This document shows positions 1 through 5,437 of a stretch of 6,366 nucleotides of DNA, in pieces. Position numbers and translations under genes: made by a program. The DNA lies in NCBI GenBank assembly GCA_016763335.1, contig JAESUD010000256.1:1-6366 (forward strand), in the 5' to 3' direction. Positions within the stretch are counted from its first letter, which is position 1. Each line of letters opens with the position of its first letter. Origin of the DNA: Emcibacteraceae bacterium. GTDB lineage: Bacteria; Pseudomonadota; Alphaproteobacteria; Sphingomonadales; Emcibacteraceae. The notes beneath the pieces are model-generated. The model did not search any database. It saw only the letters and a program-made list of their open reading frames with translations, and had not been told where the DNA came from.

Positions 1-519
1 CATCATATCGGAAGGGGCGATAATATCACAGCCTGCTTTAACCTGAATATGGGCCTGATTAATAAGTGCTTCGAGGGTTAGATCATTATCTACATAACCG
101 TTTTTTATCAACCCGTCTTGACCGTGTGTGGTATACGGATCAAGGGCGACATCGCATATAACGCCAATATCCGGCACCTGCTCCTTTATGGCACGGACTG
201 TGCGGCAAACCAGATTTTCAGGATTAAGCCCTTCATAACCGTCATCTGATTTAAGCTCTGCCGGCGTTTGCGGGAAAAGAGCGATGGCGGGAATGCCTAA
301 ATCTTTTGCCATTGCTGCATTTTCGACGGCAATATCAATGGTGACGCGGTTGACCCCTGGCATTGAGCTGACCTCGGTGGAAAGCCCTGTTCCTTCCTGA
401 ATGAAGAGTGGCCAGATTAGATCATTAACTGATAAGCTATTTTCTTGAACCAAAGCCCGTGACCAAGTGTTTTTGCGGTTGCGTCTGGGGCGGCTATTAG
501 GGAAAGAACCAATGTTCAT
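1..519 (-). CDS. hemB: Delta-aminolevulinic acid dehydratase (porphobilinogen synthase), N-terminal part, cut by window edge
   Basis: This cytoplasmic enzyme condenses two 5-aminolevulinate molecules into porphobilinogen, the second committed step of tetrapyrrole synthesis. Reading the minus strand from ATG at 519 gives 173 residues with no stop. The family is about 330 residues, so the C-terminal half, with the Schiff-base lysine, lies outside. Visible family features are the PRRNRK basic N-terminus, the LIWPLF stretch (residues 34-39), the SSMPGV turn (51-56), and the metal-site segment DVALDPYTTHGQDG (123-136). In zinc-dependent enzymes that segment carries three cysteines; here they are Ala125, Asp127 and Asp135, the pattern of Mg-type HemB common in alphaproteobacteria and pseudomonads. 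The start is supported by AGGAG (complement of 526-530) six bases upstream. It is divergent from the MarR gene, and hemA lies nearby. Identity is secure; metal preference is inferred from the residues. Confidence 0.96.
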   Translation of the reverse strand, partial: MNIGSFPNSRPRRNRKNTWSRALVQENSLSVNDLIWPLFIQEGTGLSTEVSSMPGVNRVTIDIAVENAAMAKDLGIPAIALFPQTPAELKSDDGYEGLNPENLVCRTVRAIKEQVPDIGVICDVALDPYTTHGQDGLIKNGYVDNDLTLEALINQAHIQVKAGCDIIAPSDMM

Positions 520-545
520 GGAAAGCTCCTAAATTTTTTTCAATA

Positions 546-574
546 ATTCTTAAACTATTAATAATTGTAAACAA
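546..574 (-). promoter_or_regulatory. Candidate hemB promoter
   Basis: On the minus strand, TTGTTT (complement of 569-574) is followed after 17 bases by AAGAAT (complement of 546-551). These are partial matches to sigma-70 -35 and -10 boxes at normal spacing, and would give a leader of about 20 bases before the hemB start. The region is very AT-rich, so chance matches are expected. This is the best candidate rather than a clear promoter. Confidence 0.3.
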
Positions 575-578
575 AATT

Positions 579-608
579 TTAACAGCTTGTTAGGTATGTT
601 GTTATATA
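579..608 (+). promoter_or_regulatory. Candidate promoter of the MarR regulator gene
   Basis: TTAACA (579-584, one mismatch to TTGACA) is followed by an 18-base spacer and TATATA (603-608, one mismatch to TATAAT). Transcription would start near 615, leaving a leader of about 40 bases. AGGA at 646-649, seven bases before the ATG at 657, would be the ribosome binding site. The -10 box lies inside the palindrome described separately, the arrangement expected for an autorepressor. Confidence 0.45.
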
Positions 609-611
609 ACA
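600..611. promoter_or_regulatory. Perfect 12-bp palindrome, candidate MarR operator
   Basis: TGTTATATAACA is a perfect inverted repeat with no spacer. An alternative longer reading pairs TATGTT (595-600) with AACATA (608-613) around a 7-base loop. It lies in the hemB/marR divergent region and covers the candidate -10 box of the regulator gene. MarR-family dimers usually bind short AT-rich palindromes in their own promoter region, so autoregulation is a reasonable inference. The AT-rich background lowers the significance of an AT-rich palindrome. Confidence 0.45.
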
Positions 612-656
612 TATGCAAATAAAGCAAAATATTTTTATGAATAGTAGGATTTAAGG

Positions 657-1175
657 ATGTCATTAACACATCATAGCAGTAACCTGATCGGTGGCCATGA
701 AACACAAGAAACAAGAACAAGACATAATTTTCTTGAATGTTTGAGACTTATTGAAAGGCTGCATAGAAGAATGCTTGATATTGTCAAACATCGCATTGAT
801 TCCAAAGGGATGAGCGATATTAATTCTGTGCAGGCGCTATTGCTTTATAATATTGGTGACCATGAAATTACCGCTGGTGACCTTCGTAATCGCGGTTATT
901 ATCTTGGCTCAAATGTATCGTATAATCTTAAAAAACTTGTTGAAGCAGGATATATCAGACAAGAACGTTCAGAACATGATCGACGTGCATTACGAATCTG
1001 GTTATCAGATAGCGGAAAAATGGTCTGTAATCTGGTTGGCGAGCTATTTGACGAGAATTTAGACATGGTCAAAGATCAAAATCTGTTCACGGATGACGGT
1101 GTAACAGAGCTTCGTGACCGTCTTAGATCACTTGAAAGTTTCTGGACAGACATGCTTCGTTTTTCCGGTGATTAA
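657..1175 (+). CDS. MarR-family winged-helix regulator, LdtR-like
   Basis: This is a predicted cytoplasmic dimeric DNA-binding regulator of 172 residues. After an apparently unstructured N-terminus (about 1-22) comes a helical dimerization stretch (23-50). The winged helix-turn-helix follows: ITAGDLRNR (71-79), the recognition helix within SNVSYNLKKLVEAGY (85-99), and a wing with the MarR signature DRRALRIWLS (108-117). A C-terminal helical dimerization part completes it. The core from DINSVQALLLYNIGD through RGYYLGSNVSYNLKKLVE closely matches my recollection of LdtR, the alphaproteobacterial regulator from Liberibacter linked to L,D-transpeptidase expression. The match is from memory, so I give no gene symbol. 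The start has AGGA seven bases upstream. An ATG at 637 opens only a five-codon frame. It is divergent from hemB and 146 bp upstream of hemA, so these genes are possible targets; a palindrome at 600-611 suggests autoregulation. The effector is unknown. Confidence 0.9.
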   Translation: MSLTHHSSNLIGGHETQETRTRHNFLECLRLIERLHRRMLDIVKHRIDSKGMSDINSVQALLLYNIGDHEITAGDLRNRGYYLGSNVSYNLKKLVEAGYIRQERSEHDRRALRIWLSDSGKMVCNLVGELFDENLDMVKDQNLFTDDGVTELRDRLRSLESFWTDMLRFSGD

Positions 1176-1186
1176 AAATTATTTAC

Positions 1187-1209
1187 TTTAATTATGATAA
1201 CGAATTAAA
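1187..1209. promoter_or_regulatory. Inverted repeat between marR and hemA
   Basis: TTTAATT (1187-1193) and AATTAAA (1203-1209) form perfect 7-bp arms around a 9-base loop, just after the MarR stop codon. The arms are pure A/T and no U-tract follows, so it is a poor intrinsic terminator. It could instead be a regulator binding site upstream of the hemA promoter. Chance occurrence in AT-rich sequence is a real possibility. Confidence 0.3.
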
Positions 1210-1221
1210 TTTGAGCGAACC

Positions 1222-1236
1222 TATAATAAATTTATT
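1222..1236 (+). promoter_or_regulatory. Candidate hemA -10 box with overlapping AT palindrome
   Basis: A perfect consensus TATAAT lies at 1222-1227. No acceptable -35 box is found 16-18 bases upstream (that stretch reads around AACGAA), which would suit an activator-dependent promoter. A perfect 12-bp palindrome AATAAATTTATT (1225-1236) overlaps its last three bases and the expected start site near 1234. The hemA leader would be about 88 bases. I looked for an Fnr-type TTGAT-N4-ATCAA site here and found none. Confidence 0.4.
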
Positions 1237-1321
1237 TATTAGAGAATAGTGCAATTTTTCCTTCCTTTGTTAAATAAACTAGGGTACGACAGGGCGAATG
1301 GAATAAAGTGGAACTGCTTAA

Positions 1322-2542
1322 ATGAATTATGACCATATATTTTCGTCTGCTTTAAGTGAAATTAGAGATGAAGGTCGCTACCGTGTCTTTATGGATATTG
1401 AGCGTAAGAACGGTGACTTTCCCAATGCGACTTGGCATACTGAAAATGGCAAAAAAGACATAGTCGTTTGGTGTAGTAATGACTATCTCGGCATGGGACA
1501 ACACCCAGACGTTATAAAAGCCATGAAAGATGCCATCGACAAAGTTGGTACAGGTTCGGGCGGCACCCGCAATATCAGCGGTACACATCATTATCATGTT
1601 ATGTTAGAGGCCGAACTTGCGGACCTTCACGGTAAAGACGCTGGTCTGGTTTTTACTTCCGGCTATATCTCAAACGAAGCATCGATTTCGACTATTGCCA
1701 GATTATTGCCTGGCTGCATTATTTATTCTGATGAACTTAATCATGCCTCTATGATAAACGGTGTTCTCGGCGGCAAATGCGAAAAAAGAATTTTCAGACA
1801 TAATAGTGTTGAACATCTTGAAGAATTACTGGCGGCCGATGATGCGGATACACCAAAAATTATCCTGTTTGAAAGCGTCTATTCAATGGATGGTGATTTT
1901 GCACCGATTGAAGAGTTTTGCGATCTTGCTGATAAATATAACAGCATGACCTATATGGATGAAGTTCACGCGGTGGGCATGTACGGCCCACGCGGTGGTG
2001 GCGTCGCTGAAAAGCTCGGCCTTATGGACCGCATTGATATCATTGAAGGTACCCTCGGTAAAGCATTTGGCTTGATGGGCGGATATATTACGGCCAGCAA
2101 AGATATCGTTGATTGTGTCCGCAGTTTTTCGCCCGGATTTATTTTTACCACGTCTCTTTCACCGACGCTTGTCGCTGGCGCACTGGCCAGCGTGCGTCAT
2201 TTGAAAAATTCAAATATCGAACGTGAAATTCATCAGGAACGTGCGGCAACGTTAAAAGCAAGAATGCGTAAAGCCGATCTTCCGGTCATGCCGTCAGACA
2301 GCCATATTGTTCCTGTCCTTGTCGGTGATCCGGTTGTGTGTAAACAGGCATCAGATATTTTACTTAATGATTATGGTATCTATGTTCAGCCAATTAATTA
2401 TCCGACGGTTCCCCGCGGTACAGAACGTCTTCGATTTGCACCAAACCCGCTTCATACGGATGATATGATGGATCATTTGATTGACGCATTAAGTAAAGTT
2501 TGGCAAAAACTGGAAATAGATAAATACTCCAGTGCAGCTTAG
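1322..2542 (+). CDS. hemA: 5-aminolevulinate synthase
   Basis: This PLP-dependent cytoplasmic enzyme condenses glycine with succinyl-CoA to 5-aminolevulinate, CO2 and CoA. It is the first step of the Shemin (C4) pathway used by alphaproteobacteria. Its 406 residues match the family's usual length. Motifs visible in order are Arg21 in GRYRVF (the arginine contacting the succinyl group), SNDYLGMG (52-59), [15 protein letters not shown] (78-92), His141 stacking on PLP, Ser188, Asp213 (pyridine nitrogen) and His216 in [11 protein letters not shown], and the Schiff-base lysine Lys247 in [13 protein letters not shown]. Lys247 separates it from a degraded paralogue. Related acyl-CoA synthases (KBL, BioF, SPT) share the fold, but the N-terminal Arg21 context and the hemB neighbour favour HemA. 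An in-frame TAA at 1319-1321 touches the ATG, so no longer start exists. The ribosome binding site is weak (AGTGGA, 1307-1312). A small gene follows 20 bases downstream. Confidence 0.97.
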   Translation: MNYDHIFSSALSEIRDEGRYRVFMDIERKNGDFPNATWHTENGKKDIVVWCSNDYLGMGQHPDVIKAMKDAIDKVGTGSGGTRNISGTHHYHVMLEAELADLHGKDAGLVFTSGYISNEASISTIARLLPGCIIYSDELNHASMINGVLGGKCEKRIFRHNSVEHLEELLAADDADTPKIILFESVYSMDGDFAPIEEFCDLADKYNSMTYMDEVHAVGMYGPRGGGVAEKLGLMDRIDIIEGTLGKAFGLMGGYITASKDIVDCVRSFSPGFIFTTSLSPTLVAGALASVRHLKNSNIEREIHQERAATLKARMRKADLPVMPSDSHIVPVLVGDPVVCKQASDILLNDYGIYVQPINYPTVPRGTERLRFAPNPLHTDDMMDHLIDALSKVWQKLEIDKYSSAA

Positions 2543-2547
2543 CACTG
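2530..2547 (+). other. Small hairpin spanning the hemA stop codon
   Basis: CAGTGC (2530-2535) and GCACTG (2542-2547) are perfect 6-bp arms around a 6-base loop. The hemA TAG stop (2540-2542) lies at the end of the loop and the first base of the 3' arm. The strong AAGGAG of the next gene starts four bases later (2551-2556). There is no U-tract, so it is not a standard terminator. It could affect processing or coupling between the two reading frames; this is inference. Confidence 0.4.
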
Positions 2548-2562
2548 AATAAGGAGCTGGCA

Positions 2563-2745
2563 ATGAGCGATAACGATTTTATCATTGAATTCATTGTTAT
2601 GGGAAATACCGTTAAAGTTACCTGTATTGACCCCAGAACAGGACGGGAAGTTTCCACCATTGGCCCGGCAAATTTACCGAGGTCACAGCTTAGCCAAGCA
2701 GCCATCAAAAAAATGCTTTATGTCCTTAACAAAGAAAAATCTTAA
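2563..2745 (+). CDS. Small conserved-looking protein of unknown function (DUF6898-like)
   Basis: This 60-residue soluble protein has no signal peptide or membrane segment. An N-terminal beta-rich half (FIIEFIVMGNTVKVTCIDP, residues 6-24) leads through a TGREVSTIGPA turn (26-36) to a helical C-terminal half ending in AAIKKMLYVLNKEKS. The opening, acidic residues followed by EF-MGN-VKV, and the VSTIGPA-LPR motif resemble a small family next to alphaproteobacterial genes that I believe is labelled DUF6898; that label is from memory. The gene is convincing because of its ideal AAGGAG (2551-2556) six bases before the ATG, its 20-base gap after hemA, and its protein-like composition. It is probably co-transcribed with hemA. 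I see no catalytic or metal-binding motif and assign no function. Confidence 0.8.
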   Translation: MSDNDFIIEFIVMGNTVKVTCIDPRTGREVSTIGPANLPRSQLSQAAIKKMLYVLNKEKS

Positions 2746-2782
2746 AATAATATTTCTCTTTTCCTGAAATACCTGTCTTGCT

Positions 2783-2810
2783 TTGCGCTATTTTTTCAGT
2801 AAAGTATAAA
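2783..2810 (+). promoter_or_regulatory. Candidate promoter of the permease gene
   Basis: TTGCGC (2783-2788) and TATAAA (2805-2810) are separated by 16 bases, in the 90-base gap between the small protein stop and the preferred permease start. The -10 is good (five of six); the -35 is mediocre. If real, the permease can be expressed apart from hemA. Read-through from hemA is equally possible, since I see no convincing terminator in the gap. Confidence 0.35.
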
Positions 2811-2822
2811 AAAATATTCGCA

Positions 2823-2827
2823 GGGAG
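2823..2827 (+). promoter_or_regulatory. Ribosome binding site that decides the permease start
   Basis: GGGAG lies two bases before an ATG at 2830 but eight bases before the in-frame ATG at 2836. The second distance is normal for ribosome binding and the first is too short, so translation most likely starts at 2836, two codons later than the longest reading frame. Confidence 0.65.
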
Positions 2828-2835
2828 AAATGATA

Positions 2836-4152
2836 ATGTCTGAGGGGACAAATAAGAAGCTTCTGAGCTTTTGGGATATGATGAGCATCTCGCTGGGTCA
2901 GATTATTGGCACAGGCGTTGTCATTCTTACGGGGATTAGCATCAGCATGACGGGTTACGGTTCACCGTGGGCATTTGTTTTTGCTTTGGCTATTGTTGCT
3001 ATTCCAACAATATGTATTGCTGCCCTTGGCTCTGCAGTACCAAGTACTGGCGGTAATTATACTTATGTGCGTGATCTGTTAGGTTCAAGAACCTCGTTTT
3101 TATTTCTTGCTTTGCTTATTGCGGGACAAGTTATTCTTGCCGGCTTTGCTATTGGTTTTGCCGATTATGCGGAAGCAATTTACCCCGGGTTAAATTTGAA
3201 AATGGTTGCTGCTGGTATCATGGTGCTGTGTTTTGGCGCTAATTTGCTTGGTATTAAAACGGCAGCACGTTTTCAAAGTGTCATGGTATTGATTTTGGTT
3301 GTATCCTTGGTGATTTATATATTGTCCGGATTTGGTCATGTGGAAGATTATAGTCATTACAGTAATACGGATGAAATATTTCCTAACGGATTTGGTGGTT
3401 TTTTCGCGGCGGCATTCTTGCTTCGCCTTAGTCTTATTGGTTCTGAGTTTATATCCGAATTTGGTGATGAAATGGAAAATCCTGGCAAAACGATCCCGCT
3501 TGTAATGGGATTATCGTTATTGCTGGTTGTTATTCTTTATGTCGGCATTGCCATTGTTGCCACCGGGGTTTTGCCACTTGACCAAATTCAGGGTGAGAAT
3601 TTAGCGGTCACGGCGAAAATTGTGTTTTCACCGACCGTCTATTATGCCTTTATTGGCGGGGGAATAATGATTTCATTGGTGACATCATTAAATGCGATAT
3701 TTGCGTGGTGTACTCGCGGGTTATATATGGCGACAGAGGACGGCTGGTTACCAATGAAATTGGCAGTTAAAAATAAATACGGTACGCCTTATATTTATCT
3801 GACATTGTTTTTCGTTGTCGGTATCACACCGATTTTAACGGGAATGAGCTTAAGTTATGTATCAATACTCGGAAATGCGGTTGGGGCAATATTTGGGCTG
3901 TTTCCTGTGGTAGCACTTTTTAATCTTTCTAACCGTAAACCGGAAGCATATAAAAACGCACCGTTTAGATTACCGATATGGGCAACTAAATTATTCCCGG
4001 TACTGGCTGTAGTGATTTATGGCTACGGCATATATTCGTCTTGGGATTTCATTGGCAATACGGGCTGGACATTGCTTGCGGGATATGTGGTCATTGTTGT
4101 TATTTACATAATTTTACGCTCGCCTCATGTTAAGGCATTGCAAAAAAATTAA
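2836..4152 (+). CDS. APC-superfamily amino acid permease
   Basis: This is a predicted inner-membrane secondary transporter of amino acids or related amines. From the preferred ATG at 2836 it has 438 residues, the usual APC length of 420-480. It reads as about 12 hydrophobic segments. The first contains the unwound-helix glycine motif of the family (SLGQIIGTGVVILTG, 19-33, compare GxGIF). The TM2-TM3 region has the usual SAVPSTGGNYTYVRDLLG (66-83). TM6 is followed by the loop motif GDEMENPGKTIP (210-221), typical of the family's E-x-NP-x-x-x-IP pattern. RGLYMATEDGWLP (294-306) is the common sequence after TM8. Substrate specificity cannot be read. Being downstream of hemA, glycine supply is conceivable but unproven. 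The gene converges on the aminotransferase-like gene, the two stop codons overlapping in TTAA at 4149-4152. Confidence 0.9.
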   Translation: MSEGTNKKLLSFWDMMSISLGQIIGTGVVILTGISISMTGYGSPWAFVFALAIVAIPTICIAALGSAVPSTGGNYTYVRDLLGSRTSFLFLALLIAGQVILAGFAIGFADYAEAIYPGLNLKMVAAGIMVLCFGANLLGIKTAARFQSVMVLILVVSLVIYILSGFGHVEDYSHYSNTDEIFPNGFGGFFAAAFLLRLSLIGSEFISEFGDEMENPGKTIPLVMGLSLLLVVILYVGIAIVATGVLPLDQIQGENLAVTAKIVFSPTVYYAFIGGGIMISLVTSLNAIFAWCTRGLYMATEDGWLPMKLAVKNKYGTPYIYLTLFFVVGITPILTGMSLSYVSILGNAVGAIFGLFPVVALFNLSNRKPEAYKNAPFRLPIWATKLFPVLAVVIYGYGIYSSWDFIGNTGWTLLAGYVVIVVIYIILRSPHVKALQKN

Positions 4153-5372
4153 AGGGCGGCTTTTATGGCGGCCATTACCCGGTCAATATCATCCATGCCA
4201 TTAAAAACTGATGGCGAAATGCGAAAATGATCGGGGTAGGTCGATATTTTGACATTTGCCGACTTAAGATGCGGGTTTAGTATTTTATCCGCATCCATCA
4301 TCGCGCCAACAACCATCGGCCCATCACTGTCGAACGGCGTTTTAAGTTTTATGCCCAGTGCTGGAATTTCATCTTTTAATCGGTTTATCATTTTCTGTGA
4401 ATGGGCGTGAATATTATCAACGCCTAGCTTTAATATATAATCAAGCGATTGGCTGAGTATCGCCACGCCAGTGAAAGAACGGGTGCCAATGGCAAAATGC
4501 CCTGATGCGCTCAGTGGAAAGCCGTTATTTTGCGCGGCTTCCTGCTTTCCTTGATCTGTTCTGGCAATGTTAAGGCCGAAATAACCAAAATTTGTGCGGG
4601 TCAGTCGGGACTGCGCCGCTTTGCTCGCGTATATGAAGCCAACCCCAAAGTCGGCCATCAGCCATTTATAACTTGAACAGGCAGCGAAATCGACGCCACT
4701 ATTTTTAACATCAACAGGCATTGCGCCGGCCGCCTGAATAATATCAGCATATACAAGTGTACCGTTTGCATGGGCAATATCACATATGGCTTTTAAGTCA
4801 TGTTTAAATCCCGTTTCCATGGATATAAGGGATATTGCGATAAGCTTAGTGTCTGGCCTAAGGGCTTTTTGGATATCTTCAAGATTAATTTGGCCTTGAT
4901 GTTCTTTGATACGGGTAACGTCCATACCTGTTCGTGCTAACCCGTCATATGTGGCACGGGAGCCGGGAAAATGCATTTCATCGGTAATGATATGCCCGCC
5001 GACATGGGGAAAACCAAGCCCTCTTATAATCATTTGTTCACCGGCTGTGGTGCTTTGCACATAAGCAACTTCATCAAAATCGGCATTTATCAATTTTGCG
5101 AAACTCTCAAGCGGCAGTTTACTATCATGTAAGGTCGTTGGCGCGGCAGGATGAAGGCGCCTTTTAGCAAGATATTTTTCAACCGCTTCACTTGATTTAA
5201 ACGAAATGGGATGCTGTGATGCATTATTAAGATAAGAAATGCCCATTGCTTCAAATGATGACTTGTCTGGAAGTGAGGGGGCCGTTTTAGCAGCACTCGC
5301 GGCAACAGTTACTATGCTGCTGAGGGGTAATGCGCAGGCCGTTTTAATTATACTTCTACGGGTTATAGTCAT
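4149..5372 (-). CDS. Tat-exported class V aminotransferase-fold PLP enzyme
   Basis: This 407-residue PLP enzyme is predicted to be folded in the cytoplasm and exported. The N-terminus carries a twin-arginine motif TRRSIIK (4-10), a mildly hydrophobic stretch, and a plausible signal peptidase site ASA/AK after residue 27. Fold-type I class V features follow: STTAGEQ (107-113) for the cofactor phosphate, His134, Asp210 and Gln213 in YADIIQAAGA, the Schiff-base lysine Lys236 in SSYKWL, and the C-terminal Arg384 in FRISPSVFN with the trailing DDIDR. No cysteine lies near that arginine loop, so cysteine desulfurase is unlikely; CefD-like, EgtE-like or kynureninase-like chemistry is possible. The closest known precedent is PvdN, a Tat-exported periplasmic PLP enzyme of pyoverdine maturation. 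No other siderophore gene is visible, so the resemblance is of type, not proven function. GAGGAAA precedes the ATG by five bases. It is divergent from an exported hydrolase. Confidence 0.9.
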   Translation of the reverse strand: MTITRRSIIKTACALPLSSIVTVAASAAKTAPSLPDKSSFEAMGISYLNNASQHPISFKSSEAVEKYLAKRRLHPAAPTTLHDSKLPLESFAKLINADFDEVAYVQSTTAGEQMIIRGLGFPHVGGHIITDEMHFPGSRATYDGLARTGMDVTRIKEHQGQINLEDIQKALRPDTKLIAISLISMETGFKHDLKAICDIAHANGTLVYADIIQAAGAMPVDVKNSGVDFAACSSYKWLMADFGVGFIYASKAAQSRLTRTNFGYFGLNIARTDQGKQEAAQNNGFPLSASGHFAIGTRSFTGVAILSQSLDYILKLGVDNIHAHSQKMINRLKDEIPALGIKLKTPFDSDGPMVVGAMMDADKILNPHLKSANVKISTYPDHFRISPSVFNGMDDIDRVMAAIKAAL

Positions 5373-5387
5373 TGATATTTCCTCATG

Positions 5388-5426
5388 TTCTTATATATTC
5401 TTATTTAATATATCAATTGATAAGAA
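5388..5426. repeat. Repeated TTCTTAT half-sites in the divergent region
   Basis: TTCTTAT occurs at 5388-5394 and 5398-5404, exactly ten bases (about one helical turn) apart, and its inverse ATAAGAA occurs at 5420-5426. All three lie between the two divergent start codons and flank or overlap the central palindrome. Helical phasing suggests binding sites for a regulator, but the sequence is AT-rich and the words are short. Confidence 0.35.
5411..5422. promoter_or_regulatory. Perfect 12-bp palindrome between divergent exported enzymes
   Basis: TATCAATTGATA is a perfect palindrome, 38 bases from the minus-strand start codon at 5372 and 15 bases from the plus-strand start at 5438. It could serve as an operator for both genes. 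TTGATA on the minus strand (complement of 5411-5416) also resembles a -35 box, with TATAAG (complement of 5390-5395) as a -10 at a short 15-base spacing. The regulator is not identifiable; no regulator gene lies next to the pair. Confidence 0.45.
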
Positions 5427-5437
5427 ACAATGTTCAA

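Noticed and set aside
637..654. Five-codon frame (MNSRI) ending just before the MarR start
   Set aside because: It has no ribosome binding site of its own and overlaps the one used by the MarR gene; a frame this short is expected by chance.
853..1062. 69-codon frame inside the MarR gene
   Set aside because: It is an out-of-frame shadow of a well-supported gene, with no protein-family resemblance or start signal.
1176..1321. Fnr-type or other known heme-regulator box upstream of hemA
   Set aside because: No TTGAT-N4-ATCAA or similar dyad was found; the TTGAGC at 1211-1216 has no matching second half.
2394..2708. 104-codon minus-strand frame across the hemA end and the small protein
   Set aside because: It lies antisense to two supported genes and shows no recognisable motif; the small plus-strand gene has the strong ribosome binding site.
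2731..2760. Possible terminator after the small protein (AGAAAAAT against ATATTTCT)
   Set aside because: The stem is all but pure A/T with a mismatch, so it would be too unstable; not listed as a feature.
4149..5372. Cysteine desulfurase (IscS/SufS type)
   Set aside because: The fold is shared, but no cysteine is present in the catalytic loop region near Arg384, and the Tat signal does not fit a cytoplasmic desulfurase.
5372..5437. Longer TTG-initiated start for the hydrolase
   Set aside because: It would overlap the divergent gene's start codon by one base, cover the control region, and place 22 residues before a clean Sec signal peptide.
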